DNA of 64,000 nt, from contig CM046855.1 in assembly GCA_025617745.1 (NCBI GenBank), forward strand, positions 19,437,880 to 19,501,879. The letters run 5' to 3'. Below the pieces are notes generated by a model. The model saw only the letters and a program-made list of their open reading frames with translations. It was not told where the DNA came from and searched no databases. How positions within the stretch are numbered: the stretch's first letter is position 1; each line of letters opens with the position of its first letter. The stretch is from Heliocidaris erythrogramma (Eukaryota > Echinodermata > Echinoidea > Camarodonta > Echinometridae). Positions 1 to 12,319 of this stretch are shown here, one piece after another. The translations under genes were made by a program, and so were the position numbers.

Positions 1-1262
1 CAAATCTAAATGAACTGTTGAATTCTAAAGAATCCAAATTAACCCTAGGCCTACCTAAATCTCACGTTAGTCGTTATATCTCACTTTTTATCTTCATGTT
101 TGACTTGGTGAAAAACTGTTTTAACGTTGAGTTAGATTTAAGACTAAGACTAAGTAAGAGTAAGACTATTAATGTGAGATCAAACTTATTACTATATAAA
201 AAAGTTAGGCCTACTAAAGTAGGCCTACCGGTACCGTAATTAATAATATTTATAATAGAGATAGTAGGGCCTAAGTTAGTAGGCCTAGTAGTAGTACAGT
301 CCTACTACTGCCTAGGCTAGCTCTATAATTAAAGCCATGGTATTAAGAATAAGAGCTACCCTGGAATATTGGAACTCTGTATCACTGTATGGACCCAATC
401 TTCAAAAAAGGATGAAAATGTAACGTTGGATCTAGGCCTACTAGTACTTAAGTCTGAGAAAGTAAACAGTGTCAGTGAGCGACTAACTTACTACTAGGCC
501 TACTACTAGTAGGGCCTACTAGTACTAGGCCTACTACTAGTAGTACTAGTAGTAGTAGGTACGAGTAGACTCCCTACCCCACCTCCGTCACCTAGCTTAC
601 CCCAAATGGTTAAAAGTTTTGAGGTTTCCAACTCGATCTCTCATAGGCCTAGTAGGCCTACATAGGCCTAGTAGTACAGAGAAGGCAAAGATCAGAGTTG
701 ATTACACCTAAAAAAGTATAAGATCCCAAGAGGACTTGAATTGATTCGATTGATCTAGGCTAAACCACTTATTTTAGACCAATGGCAGTAGCAGAACCAG
801 GCAGAGGCCACATAAATATAGTATGAAATTTGGATGAAGGCTAAGTTTATACAGAATGCCTTTAATCTCATACTAGGCCTAGGCCTAGTACATACTTTAG
901 GAGTAGGCCTAGGCCTATTACTAATTGGAATGCTCTGCCCGAGAGAGACAAAGTTCTTGAGCTTTACCCCTCCAGGCCTAGGGCCTACACCAAAGTAAAA
1001 CCAAGTTAACAAGTAGATCTAGAACCAGGTCTACCTTAAGTACTGTCAGTAGGCCTATAGGCCCTAAATCTAAGAAATACTACCTCAACTGAGTAGTGTT
1101 AAGATCTAACTTTAGGCTAAGATTTAGGGTCTATCTTATTCTTAGTCTTAGATCACTCATAGTCTAGGCTAAGTCTTATTCATGCATAATTAATCTTAAT
1201 CTTATATGAAATTTTAAAAAGTTAACTTAAAGTTAGAGGGGCTAACTATTGTCTATTTAAGG
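1..1262. other. Non-coding, TAGGCCTA/CTAGTA-rich sequence
   Basis: I see no convincing gene here. The stretch is full of short overlapping words such as TAGGCCTA, CTAGTAG and TTAGTCTTAG, densest between about 200 and 700 and again at 870-1,050. Open frames are short and of repeat composition. The words resemble low-complexity sequence I associate with sea urchin genomes, which is the main hint to the source organism. Confidence 0.5.
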
Positions 1263-2352
1263 CAGTGGCGGATCCAGGGGGGGGGCACAGCCGACCCGTG
1301 CCCCCCCCCCTTTTTGGAAGAGAAGTATGAATTTTTACCATAGACGATCGGTCATTTTCTCGATTGTCCCCCCCCCCCCCCTTTTTTTATAGTGAAGACC
1401 TTTTTTTTTTTTTTTTTTGGCTTGTCAGGGAATTATGGAGGGAAACTGGAACCCATAACCCCTGACTGAGCGATTTTTTGAAGGTTTTTGAAGGTTCGGA
1501 GAAATTTTTTTTTGTCCCTACCCCCCCCCCCCCCCCCCCCAGATGACTGTATTTGTCATTTAAACGCAGTTATTTAATGAGTTAAATACATGTGCATTGT
1601 ATGTATGCATTCCATTTTTTTTTTTTCAGGCTTTAAAGGCCTAAATTTTGTACCCCTTTTCTGTCATTCATGGTAGCTTTATGCGGTCGTTCATTTCAGT
1701 ACCCCCACACACCTCTCTTTCATTTCATTTCAGATTCATGTCATTGTATTTCTTTAGTTCTCACATTCAGACCATTAAATACTCACCATAGACCTAGTAT
1801 TATTCCCCCCCCCCCCCCCCCCCCCCCCCCACTCGGAGGTTGAAGAGACAGCATGCGTGTTCCCAAAATCTCTGGTAGAGGGGTACTTTTTTGGCGACAC
1901 AATCCGGCCCGTGAATTGTAAATAAAGGGGGTGTATTTTATCTTTCACCCGGAGATTTCATTAAAAAAGGGGGTGTTTTTCTTTCTCTCTCTCTCTCTCT
2001 CTCTTCGACACCTGAGAAAATAAAAAAGGGGGTTATGAAATATCTGGAAAAATTGATCAAATCCCAGGATCAAATTCCTGAAATTCCTGAAATTCCTGCT
2101 AGTTTTGATAGCTCATTCAGCCAGGATTATAATTATTTCATTTTGAAAAGTAGAAACACTGGCCCCCACCTGAGATAGGGGGGTACATTGAGCAGTGTTC
2201 TGAATTTAGGGGGGTCTCCAAGGCAGGAAAAGCCCGCGATAGGGGGGTTCAGAAATTTTGGCAGCCCTGAGATAAGGGGGTGCTTTCAAAGGGAGGGAAC
2301 AAGAATACGCGTACCCTAAATAATACTGAGTTGGGGGGGGGGGGGGGGTATT
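1263..2352. repeat. Composite of G/C-run repeat pieces, hAT-like end at 1263
   Basis: The stretch opens with CAGTGGCGGATCCAGGGGGG, the same end as the complete element at 6,702-6,882. Runs of C or G (10 or more) follow near 1,300, 1,370, 1,520, 1,806 and 2,335, with repeated AAAGGGGGT and ATAGGGGGGTWC words between 1,920 and 2,290. No matching right end CCGCCACTG is visible, so I read it as one broken element or several stacked ones. A CT microsatellite lies at about 1,983-2,003. Confidence 0.5.
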
Positions 2353-3095
2353 ATTTTAGACTTATACTTTCCCATTTTCATTTTAATCATTTATCATAAA
2401 TTGTGATACATATGGATCTGCATTTATGATATGAGAAGGATGTTAAAGTTAATTCATGGAATCATTGTTATTTCTGTCTATCTGATGCCTCTGTAGTATT
2501 TCATGGTTATTTATGAGTGCAGCAATAGTTCCAGTGTTTAATACTTATTATTGATTTTAGTTATCAGTTTTCGGTGCTTGAAATTATCTTTTATATCAAT
2601 AATGACATAGATCAAAATAACAGTAGAGCACTCTTTGCCTTATGAAGATGACAATAATTAATTACTATTGTGTAAAACATCAATTCCATTGTAATATATC
2701 TTTGCTTTTTTATTTCATGTTCTGTTTCAGTTATATAGGCCTACATTCATATAATATTGCAAATGTTAGAATGAATACATTTGAAAGATGACTTCCATCT
2801 TATTAACCATTGATACATGTTATGCATGAATGTATAGTAGACTTAGCTTCTTATAAAAATAACTCTATTCATGACTCGTGTCATGTCGCTAAAGTTAGTT
2901 CAAATACATCGAACCCCAAATCATATACCTCTGCCGAAATAAGATACTGAACAAACAATATTATAGATAGTAATCTAAATCAAACGTGTATCATGACATT
3001 TCATTCCAATGGAAGTATAATGATAAGTAATGTAATGTAACCTTTTTCCGCTAATTAATTGATTCAAGTGATTTTTTTTAAACATTTGTTGACAG
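2353..3095. other. AT-rich non-coding, probable upstream intron of MADF-BESS gene
   Basis: No coding region recognised. The stretch ends in a T-rich tract and a CAG that fits a splice acceptor for the first visible MADF exon. The start codon of that gene must lie upstream, but I could not identify its exon. Confidence 0.35.
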
Positions 3096-5938
3096 TCTAA
3101 TACAGTGGACCAAGATGAACAGTTAATTCTAGAAGTACAATCTAATGAGGCGTTGTACAACAAGTTATCACCACTCTATAAAGATGCTGATCGGAAGAAG
3201 GACATCTGGAAGGCAATTTCCACGAAACTTGAGATTTCAGGTAATTATTCTAGTTCATTAAGATTGGCACAAATTTCCCTTGCATACTTTGCATACAAAT
3301 ATGGATTTGCTCTTTTCAGAAACATGCTAGGTCCCTTCAAAATTAGCATTAGTTAAAAAAAGCATCCAAAATTTTCGGAAAAACTAACAAGTTACATCAC
3401 ACATAAATAATCAGCATAACAATCATTTTGCAGCAATCTTAATACAGTTTTTAACAGAACAAATTTCTGTTTAATCAAAATTCAATTGGAATTCATCAAA
3501 GTATTTGGTAATCAACTAATTATCACATTAATTGAATGGAGAATAGTTAACTTTAAATAATATTAATACTTATTGTATTCCAATGAAGTAATATCACAAT
3601 AAACACTGTACATTGTTCCTGTACAAATTAAACGAAAGATTCTATAGATTAAGTGTCTTTTTAAATGATATCTTTCTTATTTCTTAGAATGAACACTGAC
3701 CTGTGAGAATATTTAATATGATATTTTAGGGAGCAATGGCAGCCCCTTGTCGTTTGTTAAAATGTAATGATCACATTTAATACATACTAGTATACTTGAA
3801 TACAGTCAATACATTGTGAGGCTGAACTCGTATTTCATTCATGAACAAACGCCAGGAAAGAAGGCAATCTATTTGGCATGTCCAAAGCAGGCATTCATTT
3901 GCCACGGTACTGCACCAGCTGGGGAAGAGAAGTACACCGTCAGTTTATCCCGTACTTGCTGTGCATCCTTTGAACTGTGATTCCCTGTAGATTGCAGATT
4001 CATGAAGGACGGAGGGCAGCTGTACTCTGGATGAGAAATTTCCATGTCAGGAGGTGTTGATGTCCCAGTGATGTTGCTTGTCTTCCGGATGAAGTTGTGC
4101 AGGACGCAGGTTGCCTTAATGACACGATCCACTCGATCAGGATGGAGTTGAATTTTTCGATGGTAGATCTGCCATTTGGATGCCATGATCCCAAAAGCGT
4201 TTTCAACAACTCTTCTTGCTCTAGACAAACGGTAGTTGAAAACTCTTCGTTCAGTGTTAAGTTGACGCCCTGGATATGGTCTCATCAGATAGCTCTTGAG
4301 AGGAAAAGCCTCATCACCTACGATGACATGGGGTAGTTTGCCTAGATGTGATGCTCCCGGAAGGCTGACCGGATCTGGCAGAGATGCCTTGTTGTTGTTG
4401 AGTACTCTCCCAAGTTCACTCGCAGCGAAGATGCCTCCATCACTCTGTGACCCGTAAGCCCCCACATCAATCACAGTAAAGCAGTAGTCGTGATCCACTA
4501 ATGCCAGCAATACCACTGAAAATGTCCCTTTGTAATTGTAGAATGTTGATCCACTTCTGGGGGGAGCTTTCACAACGACATGTTTCCCATCAATCGCACC
4601 TATGCAGTTAGGGAATTGCCATCTTCTGCTGTACCCATCTCTGATATCCTTCCAGTTCTCTGATGTTGGCGCTGACATATACTTTGGCTGCAGGTGCCTC
4701 CAGATTGCGTCACATACTTCGGAAACGATTCCCCCAACAGTGGATATACCCATTCTGTAGCTGTATGCTAGGCTAACAAAGGAGTCTCCTGAGGCCAAAT
4801 ACCTGTTTGAATAAATAATACCTGTAATTAATCATTTCTTATTTTATGTTGAATTTTGCAGAAGAACTGGCCAAAAAGAGATGGACCAATATTCGTGACA
4901 GCTTCATGAGGAATAGAAAGAGAGGAACAAAGAGTAGTGGTGCTGCTGCCAGCCCATCAACAAAAAAGTACAAGTATGCAGATATTATGCAGTTTCTTGT
5001 CCCACACCTGTACACAAGAGAGTAAGTACAGTCTTCTTCATTACAAGCGTAGAATATACTTCACGTAAGAGATGAACATGTAATTTATGTGTATTATTTT
5101 AATTGCCATCTTTTTCTCAATTTCTCAGATTTACCTATTGAAAACTTTGCTGATAGTGTACGATGCTAACATATACTTGGTTTACTGGGGTTTTTTGGGT
5201 TACTTGATTACTGGTTGTTTCGGTTACTTTGTTGGACGGCTTTTTTTTCTTTATACATTCATTTATAATTAAGACTTTACACTTCAAGTCTTCATGTACA
5301 TGTATATATTACTAATTTTCAGGGCATAAACCTAGTGTAAAGTACATGTATGGATTTAGTAAATACCGGTTATCATTTGCACACATTTTCTGACTTTGCG
5401 TGTTCATATTTTAATAAATTTCTAAATGTAAAAATCTTTTATAATTCAACTAAATAACTGAGACCTGGTCAATGATTCTGATTTCATGCACTTGAAAACC
5501 TATTTAACAATTTCCTTTTTTTTTTAAAGGACAGGTACTAATCTACCCAGAGATTACGACGATGTAGGAAGAGAGGAAAACGAAGAAAAGGAGGAAGGGG
5601 AAGGAAAAGAGGATGGAGAAGGAAATGCCAGTACATCATCACTGGAAGAAACAGAGACACCTAATGGCGATAAAGCACCCCAGCCCCATTCCATAAAACA
5701 GCCATGTACAGGAACCCAATTTAAAAAGAAAAACCAAAAAATAAATGAACTTGATATGCTTATGGTTGAGTGCCTCAAACGACACACTGAGAAGAGTGAT
5801 GATGACGAAGTAACCCCTTTTTTGAATTCTGTGGGAGCAACCTTGAAAAAATTCCCCCAACCTCTACTGTCCAAAGTTAAACTCGAAATACACCAAGTTG
5901 TGTATCGAGCGGAAATTTCTCAGTATATCACAGAGTAA
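3096..5938 (+). CDS. MADF-BESS domain protein (three visible exons, 5' exon not found)
   Basis: A spliced gene on the plus strand with exons about 3096-3240, 4862-5021 and 5530-5938; the joins keep one frame (phases 1 and 2, GT/AG borders). The first two exons encode a MADF domain, an Adf-1-type Myb/SANT-like DNA-binding fold: DEQLILEVQSN, then DRKKDIWKAISTKLEIS, then ELAKKRWTNIRDSFMRNRKR. An acidic E/G-rich linker follows. The C-terminus (FLNSVGATLKKFPQPLLSKV and onwards) fits a BESS motif, a protein-protein contact module. About 235 residues are visible. No ATG precedes the MADF start, so an upstream exon is missing from this model. The gene is interleaved with a Harbinger transposase on the other strand; such MADF/SANT proteins are known accessory proteins of PIF/Harbinger elements. 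Whether it is transposon-borne, domesticated or a coincidental host gene is open. Confidence 0.75.
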
Positions 5939-7483
5939 ATTCTGTTTCATTTTTTTTCTTTTTAAGATTTCACCCAAAACCATTTTGTAAGACATTTCCC
6001 CTAATAATTTTATGAGTTCTTGATCATTCTATCCCAATTTTTTTAAAGCATTATCATTATTCATTAATCAGACATACACCTGTACCACCATCCAGATACA
6101 TGTACATGTATTTTATATAATCGTTTTGGAGGATTTTGTGCAAAATGTAAGCAAGTAATTAGCAATAAATCAAAAAGATTCACAATTGATACATTGTAAA
6201 AATATTCTGGGAAGAATCTTAGGTAGGTTTATGACGATAATTGTCACCTTTCTATAATATATCATTCATGTTTATGTAAGTTACATGATGTAGCCTGTGA
6301 TTGTTAGGTAAATTTTTCTCCATGGGGTCATGAGAAAACGTTGCTGTAAGAGATCTCAAGTCTGACGTTGCTATCTTACATCGGTTGAACATCAAATTTT
6401 TATGTTTTATATAATGGGAAGGGATCTTATCAGTATACTGTATATTCACATATTTAGTCACTTGTCATTATTTTAGAGGTCCGTTTAGTTGTTTAAATTT
6501 ACCCCCAAATAAACTGGCGTGATTCAGGCATTTGCGTAAACCTTATTCTACGTGTTAATCAACATGCGTTGTTGCAGTGGTTATAACCGCTTGAATTATA
6601 AATTTAAGTGATGTCACAGTTCATGTACTGGCAAATATATAGATGTTCAAGTGCCCTGTTATACATGAATTACATGACAATTTCAATGATTTATTGTGTA
6701 TCAGTGGCGGTTCCAGGATTTCATGACCGGGGGGCATGAAGGTTTGTCAACTTTTGGATATGGTAGACCCGTATTTTTTTAATTCCCTGACAAGCAACAA
6801 AAAAAAAAAGGGCTTTTTTTTGGGGGGGGGGCGGGGGGCCACGTGCCCCCTGTGCCCCCCCCCCCCCCCGGATCCGCCACTGGTGTACATGTGGGGTGGG
6901 GGAAGGGGGCGGGGTGGTTAATTGTTTAAAAAAAAGTGAAAAGTTTATCATCTAATGTCCATGTAAATAACATTCCAATGAAATTTATGATGCCAACATA
7001 ATAATATATGCTAGAATAGCATATTGTTCATCTAACCATCTTGAAACATGTACGTCTTTTAGTTGGAAGTGATCTTCAAGGATTAAACATTACAAGTGTA
7101 ATTGGTATAATGGGGACATTATGGTCACAGAATATTTTCGTAGTACATGTAGATGCACTATACACTTGATATCAATGGCATGACATGATTTTATGAAATT
7201 TCAACTTCATTTCAACTTCTTCATATTTACTATCTACTTCAGTATCTATTTCATTCTCTAACGATATTACATCTTGTAAAGTCTCTTCATCCGTACCCCC
7301 TTCGATGGTCATCTTTCGTTGTATATATACCTGTAAATTGTGTTAATGACTTGTGTATTTAATTTTATATATAAATAAATCCAAGAATCATTTCATTATT
7401 TCTTGTTATTTGAATTTAACAAACATATATATATATCAAATGTTTGGTAATTTGATAAATTCATGCATTAACATTTAACGAAC

Positions 7484-7538
<55 letters not shown>

Positions 7539-10500
7539 AATGTTTGGTGATATGATAAATGCAAGCATTAAAAACATTCTCGTATTAGCTTTTAAATAAT
7601 AGAAATCTTCTTTTAATTTGTAATTTGTATTGGAATTACACTTAAAAAAGAAAAGTGAACAATCTTTATTGCTCATAGTTTTGATGTAATCCGTAAATGA
7701 AATATAATAAAATATACACATATATTTCCTGTGAAAGAGAAATTAATATTCAACTAACACGAATTGAGATCCAAGTTTTTATTTTTCACGCTTGGATGCG
7801 CACATTCATTTAAATATTAAAATGTTTTACTAAGCAAATTGCAAAAATGCATTAAGTAATCATTCAAACGTTAATAAACAATGAGGAGTATTGAGCTCTG
7901 GATGTCAAAAACTCTACTCTTCTATTAAAGATGATTTTTGATTTCATTGTTTTCATTTGATTTTACATGAATGGGCCCATCAAAGCGTGAAAGTGAAAGA
8001 ATTATTTTATTACACTTATTGATGATTTAGGTCAAAATTTGGAACAATAAAGACTGTCCACTTTTTCTTTTACTGAAGGTGTAATTTTGTATGTTGCTTC
8101 AAATCATTGAAAACTTACCACTATGATAAAAAATAATTATTTGGATAATAAAAACAACCTGAAATGCTTGTGGTTGAGGTGATTGTGGTTATGATGGAGA
8201 TGAGTTACCGATTTATCAAGATCTTTAATAAGTGAATAAAAAATAATAAAATTAAAAGCTAGTCTAGATTTAAAATAATTTATAAATTGAAATACAGAAT
8301 ATAAAATATTGAATATAAAATGAAAAATATTTCAAGCAATATATGAATAAGTATACATTGTGCCCTCCTTTCTTTTCTAACTTGGTAACCTGGTAACCAC
8401 CCCCCCCCCTCCCCCCACCCCTTCCTGAGAGACTTCGGAGGGCTTGCGAAAAACATTTTCACTATCCCCCCCCCCCCACCCTTCCACTGAGCGACATTTC
8501 GAGAAACACAGAAAAAAATTCATTGACGCCAAGGTCCAGTTACGCCACTGATAGGAGGTCACTTTAATAGCACGGTGATATCGGTGTTTCGTTATTCTTT
8601 CTTCCTTATTTATGCTTTATTCCTCTCTGGTCTTACCATATCTGCATTATGGACTCCTGGTGTGAGGCAATACACACCAAACTTTGTTAAACAATTTTTT
8701 ATTACTACCAAAGAAAGCTCTTATTTGCCTTTCTCATTTTCTCTCCCATACTGATCCTCTTTTCTTTGTAAATAAAATTAAAGATCTTTTATCTCCTTCA
8801 GTTAGGCCGGTTTATGTATTCTTATAATAGCAACATGCTTCCTTCCGTTTATAATATGTTTACACAAAATAAATCCTCTCATAAGTACCCAACCCGGCGT
8901 GGTAATGACTATCATCTACCTCTACTGAGAAGCCTTTAAGCTCAAAACACGTTTATTTATACAGCCCCCAGATTTTCGAAAATGACATTAAACTTGCCCC
9001 CTCAATTTCATTTAAGAGGAAATTGAAATTGTCTCTTATACTTCCTTACAATACAAATTAATGTCAGTGCATTGTCAAATCACGTCTTGCCCTTTTTAAT
9101 ACACCTCTCCTTCACATTACTTTCTTTACGCTCAGTATAACTATGGTCACTACCGCTGCATGTAGTATGCACATCGTGCTCTCTCTGTCTCTCTCTGTCT
9201 CTCTGTCCTTTCTTCTGTTCTCTACCGCTCTCCTCTCTTTTTCTTTACTCTTCACATGTGCAGCAATATTTTCTATCCTTGTATTTCTTTCGTCCCTTGC
9301 TTTATTTTCTGTTGTCTATATCTTTAGTTTTTATTATGTTCATTATACTATATACGTGTCGTAACAATTTTTCAAATTAGGGATTTATAATTATATTATT
9401 CTGACACTTTTTGGAAATCTTCTATGTACTATGCAGGGGCATATACAGGATTTCCCAATAGGGGGCGCCAGGAATTATTGATCGCCGTCATGGGGGAGAA
9501 ATTTTTGCTTCTGCAGAAGGGCTGAGGTGCAAAATAGTGCTATATAGTGCTATATTTTTTTTACGACGGCCAATAGGGGGGGGGGGCGCCTGTTGCGCCC
9601 CCTGGATACGCCACTGCTAGGTATATTTATAATTTTTCTAGTCAATATATTTACATTAAAAAATTTGTTTGTCATTACTTCGAGGGATCCACATTCTACG
9701 TGCAAGCTCTGCTTTTCAGTGGATCCCTCCATTTCCACACGTTTAACTTTAAAAATAATAAAATAACTATTATACAAGATATACTTTTTTATTTTATAAC
9801 CTCAAACCAGGTAAAATGTATTATATTATTGAATATTGGATTGTATAATTGATTTTTTTGTCAAAATCAAATTTTCTGTTCTGTTGGAAATGAAATAAAA
9901 ACTGAACCTGAAACTGAGCATATTTAGATTTTTTTTTTGTTAACATTAATCTCTTAATATTATTACCATTGAATTTACCACATTTTTTTTTAAAATTAAC
10001 TTGTGTGTCTTTTACTGGACAAAGTTTTCTAAAAAATGTAGACTACTATGAAAGTTTACTATGGATATTGTGATCAGATCAGCGGATCCGTGAAGGTGAG
10101 CATGCGAGCACAAAAACAGAATGATCCCCTCATCCAATATAGCCAAAACGGATGAAAATAATTATACAAACTTTCCTCATACATGTACTTTGAATTTTTG
10201 TATCACTATTAATTCACTTTTAATTATTTAACTAGAGGTCGATGACTAAAGCGTTGTGTTCCGATATGTTGAATATCCGGAAAGATTATTTCAAACTGTA
10301 ATTTGGAATTTTGAGGGTGTGTGTAGCCTATGTGTGTGTTCGCACGAATAATTCAACGGGAAATGCATATCACCTTTGGTGTGGGGACGCCATTGGCTTA
10401 TCTGGACCTTATAACGTCAGGGGGGGGGGGGGGGTTGAACAAAACATGAGACCTATAAAAGGCCATAATGATCAAAATGTTTCAACGAGAAAATTGACCT

Positions 10501-11092
10501 TGGGTACATGTACCCCATGTGCATGGGCGGGAGAGGTGGGGTCAATAGAGCGCCGTTGACCTTCCTTCTCCCCTTAACCCTTTGCCTACGGGAACCGGGT
10601 GTTCCCTGTATTAAGCCTATGGGCATGAGATAATTCAGTAGTATTCGGGTTAATTTGTAAATTTGATTACTTTGATTTCAATATGAAACTTTATATTATA
10701 GGGCCTTTTGCTACATGTAAAGCGGCATTTAATGAACCCATAGTTTCTGCGATTGATCAAAGCGAGCGAGCAAAAATGAAAAAGAATACAAACCTTATGC
10801 AAAGGGCAAGACGTTCCGTTGGAGGGATTGATTCTCTGTAATTGGTATTGAGTTTCCGAATATCGTCCTTGATGACGTCGAGGATGTACTGAAATTGAAA
10901 CTCGGACATTCTAAAATAATTATAGAATTTGTCTTCGTGGGAATACAATTCCTTGACAAGTGCCTGGTATTCTCCTACATCATTCCTTTTGTGGTTAATT
11001 TCGTGCACCCAGATGCGCTTTTTGCTAGACTGATACCATTTGTACAAACCACACAATACGAGAACGTCGTTGTCAAGGCGTTTGGCCGCCAT
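3869..11092 (-). CDS. PIF/Harbinger (HARBI1-like) DDE transposase, two exons
   Basis: Exon 1 runs from 11092 (ATGG in an AAA context) down to 10794 and ends ERLALCI-AG before GTTTGT. Exon 2 runs from 4802 to 3869, after a CAG acceptor, and begins G-TAT-TTG. Joined, they read ERLALCIRYLASGDSFVSLAY, exactly the conserved HARBI1 junction region, and give 410 residues, usual for the family. The N-terminal part has the KRRIWVHEI-like and FYNYFRMSEFQFQYILDVI helices. The catalytic DDE_Tnp_4 domain shows GAIDGKH (D about residue 171), DVGAYGSQSDGGIF (second acidic cluster about 212-221), VIVGDEAFPL and RRVVENAFGIM (catalytic Glu). No stop or frameshift is seen. The 6-kb intron holds two exons of the MADF-BESS gene, several MITEs and a LINE fragment. 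Intact frames despite this clutter suggest either recent activity or a retained host function. Confidence 0.82.
5939..6701. other. 3' flank of MADF-BESS gene, otherwise empty
   Basis: AT-rich sequence with an AATAAA at 6164-6169 that could serve as the polyadenylation signal, about 225 bases after the stop. Nothing else was recognised. Confidence 0.4.
6702..6882. mobile_element. hAT-like MITE with G/C runs (complete, 181 bp)
   Basis: The ends are CAGTGGCGGTTCCAGG and CCGGATCCGCCACTG, imperfect inverted repeats of about 15 bases. A G run near 6820-6835 and a C run near 6855-6869 sit inside. It has no coding capacity. The terminal CAGTGGCG is hAT-like, but an 8-bp target duplication is not clear at this copy. 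It lies in the Harbinger transposase intron. Confidence 0.7.
6883..8387. other. Non-coding AT-rich intron sequence with an (AT)n microsatellite
   Basis: An (AT)n run occupies about 7485-7536, and TATATATCAAATGTTTGGT is repeated on both sides of it (about 7425 and 7530). No gene, RNA or transposon was recognised. Confidence 0.5.
8388..8550. mobile_element. G/C-run element, hAT-like right end
   Basis: The right end is CCAGTTACGCCACTG, the reverse complement of the CAGTGGCGTAACTGG type of end shared by other elements here. C runs lie at about 8400 and 8467. The left end is not clear, so the start is approximate. Confidence 0.4.
8580..9110 (+). mobile_element. LINE fragment (RT C-terminal tail, CR1/L2/jockey-like), degenerate
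   Basis: Conceptual translation of pieces in one orientation gives SSLVLPYLHYGLLV, HTDPLFFVNKIKDLLS and later SFKRKLKLSLI, which fit the conserved tail after the reverse transcriptase core of CR1/L2/jockey-type LINEs. In-frame stops and frame changes are present. Only the 3' end of the element remains. It lies in the transposase intron. Confidence 0.55.
9434..9616. mobile_element. hAT-like MITE with G run
   Basis: The ends are CAGGGGCATATACAGG and CCTGGATACGCCACTG, imperfect inverted repeats. A G run near 9577-9586 lies just inside the right end. Length is 183 bp. No clear target duplication is visible. Confidence 0.55.
9617..10793. other. Non-coding intron sequence
   Basis: AT-rich, with a G run at about 10421-10433 and no recognised gene. 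GAGGGATCCAC (about 9682) and GTGGATCCCTC (about 9718) form a small inverted pair. Confidence 0.45.
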
Positions 11093-11315
11093 TTTGATTA
11101 ATATGAGTGTGACCATTGTAAAATGTTTTCCACTATTATTTTCATCATCTCCGACATTATCATCATCAAACACGACATCGTTATCCTCCAGAAACGACGT
11201 TTTAGCGGATGTCGTGTGCGGTGTGCACTGTTTTTTTGCCGTTTATCGTGTAGCATGTCGTGCTGTCGTGTCGTTTGTCGTGTGTCGTGTTTGGTGTGAA
11301 TCCGCCTTATCACTA
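11093..11315 (-). promoter_or_regulatory. 5' flank of Harbinger gene with CACGACA-type subterminal repeats
   Basis: Read on the minus strand, GGCGGATTCACACCAAACAC at about 11,312 is followed by many variants of CACGACA, ACACGAC and AAACGACACGACAG up to the transposase start. Arrays of short subterminal motifs next to a terminal inverted repeat are typical transposase-binding regions of Harbinger elements. This may therefore be the 5' end of the transposon; the matching other end was not found in the window. The boundary is an inference. Confidence 0.45.
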
Positions 11316-12088
11316 TGTATCACTGCAAATCATTGAAGCAGTCAGTTTATCACACAACAATTATTTGGCATGCTATCCAATACAGGCAGGAATGATGAAG
11401 ACCTACTTACCTAATCCACTACCTCCATTGCCGTTTGCATAGTTGAAATTATATGATTTTCCATCCATTTTTGCACATCTCTGTAATTAATTCGCCAAGC
11501 ACTGACTCACTCCACGGTACGGCTAACTGACGAGCGCACGTACGTTTAATACGGAGCTGGAGCGAGCGCGAGTGTCTTTATTCTGATCTTGCACGCCAGT
11601 GATCGGGATGCCGTTCCGATAAATATACCGGCTCCACGCACACGTACACAGTACAGATGATGCTTGTTGCATTTAATACTCCAGATCCATTATCACTTTC
11701 TCCACCATTCACAGTGTGCAAGTTCCTATCTACGTACCGGTAACGTTATTCGAGTGTGTTACCAATGCTCCTAGTTGAGTACGAGTGCAACAGATGAAAA
11801 TTGTAAGCGCGCAATATGGTTAGAAAAATTTCGATATTGCTCATGGCAAAGACGTTCGGGTCTTTGCGTAACAATGCGTCTGCTGGATGAGTCAGATATT
11901 GAACCGGCTAAAATCAATGATTTCAAGGCCAACGTTCGGGATCATCCTGGCGGGTTACGACGGGTGCGTGGGGGAGAAGCGCTGGAGTGGTATCCATTCA
12001 TTCTCAAGGAGATGCATGGGCGTGGTCGTTAATGATTAACAGTGGTGGACTGGTTGAGATGTTTGGTGGTGGTGGAGGAGGGGGAGAA
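11316..12088. other. Unassigned, locally CpG-rich sequence
   Basis: The part at 11,500-11,800 is richer in CG than its surroundings (GAGCGCACGTACG, GAGCGAGCGCGAG), which could mark a promoter. An 85-codon open frame at 11,775-12,032 has no recognisable domain and lacks an ATG at its start, so I do not call it a gene. Confidence 0.3.
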
Positions 12089-12294
12089 GGTTCGTATTTC
12101 CGAAAATGAAAAAGGGTTCGTATTTCCGAAAATGAAATAGGGTTCGTATTTCCGAAAATGAAATAGGGTTCGTATTTCCGAAAATGAAATACATGTAGGA
12201 TTCGTATTTCCGAAAATGAAATAGGGTTCGTATTTCCGAAAATGAAATAAGGTTCGTATTTCCGAAAAATGAAATAGGGTTCATAATTCCTGGT
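12089..12294 (+). repeat. 26-bp minisatellite, about 8 units
   Basis: Units read GGTTCGTATTTCCGAAAATG followed by AAATAG, nearly perfect over seven copies with a last variant containing CATAATTCC. The TTCCGAA core is near-palindromic. An array of the same family in the opposite orientation lies at about 16,261-16,492. Confidence 0.85.
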
Positions 12295-12319
12295 AAAAAA
12301 AAGGCGAATTCATCAGGAG

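Noticed and set aside
6694-6890. Clear 8-bp target duplication around the 6,702 MITE
   Set aside because: Flanks share only GTGTA in shifted register, so I do not claim a duplication at this copy.
11775-12032. Small gene upstream of the minisatellite
   Set aside because: No ATG at the start of the frame, no recognisable domain, no splice or polyadenylation support.
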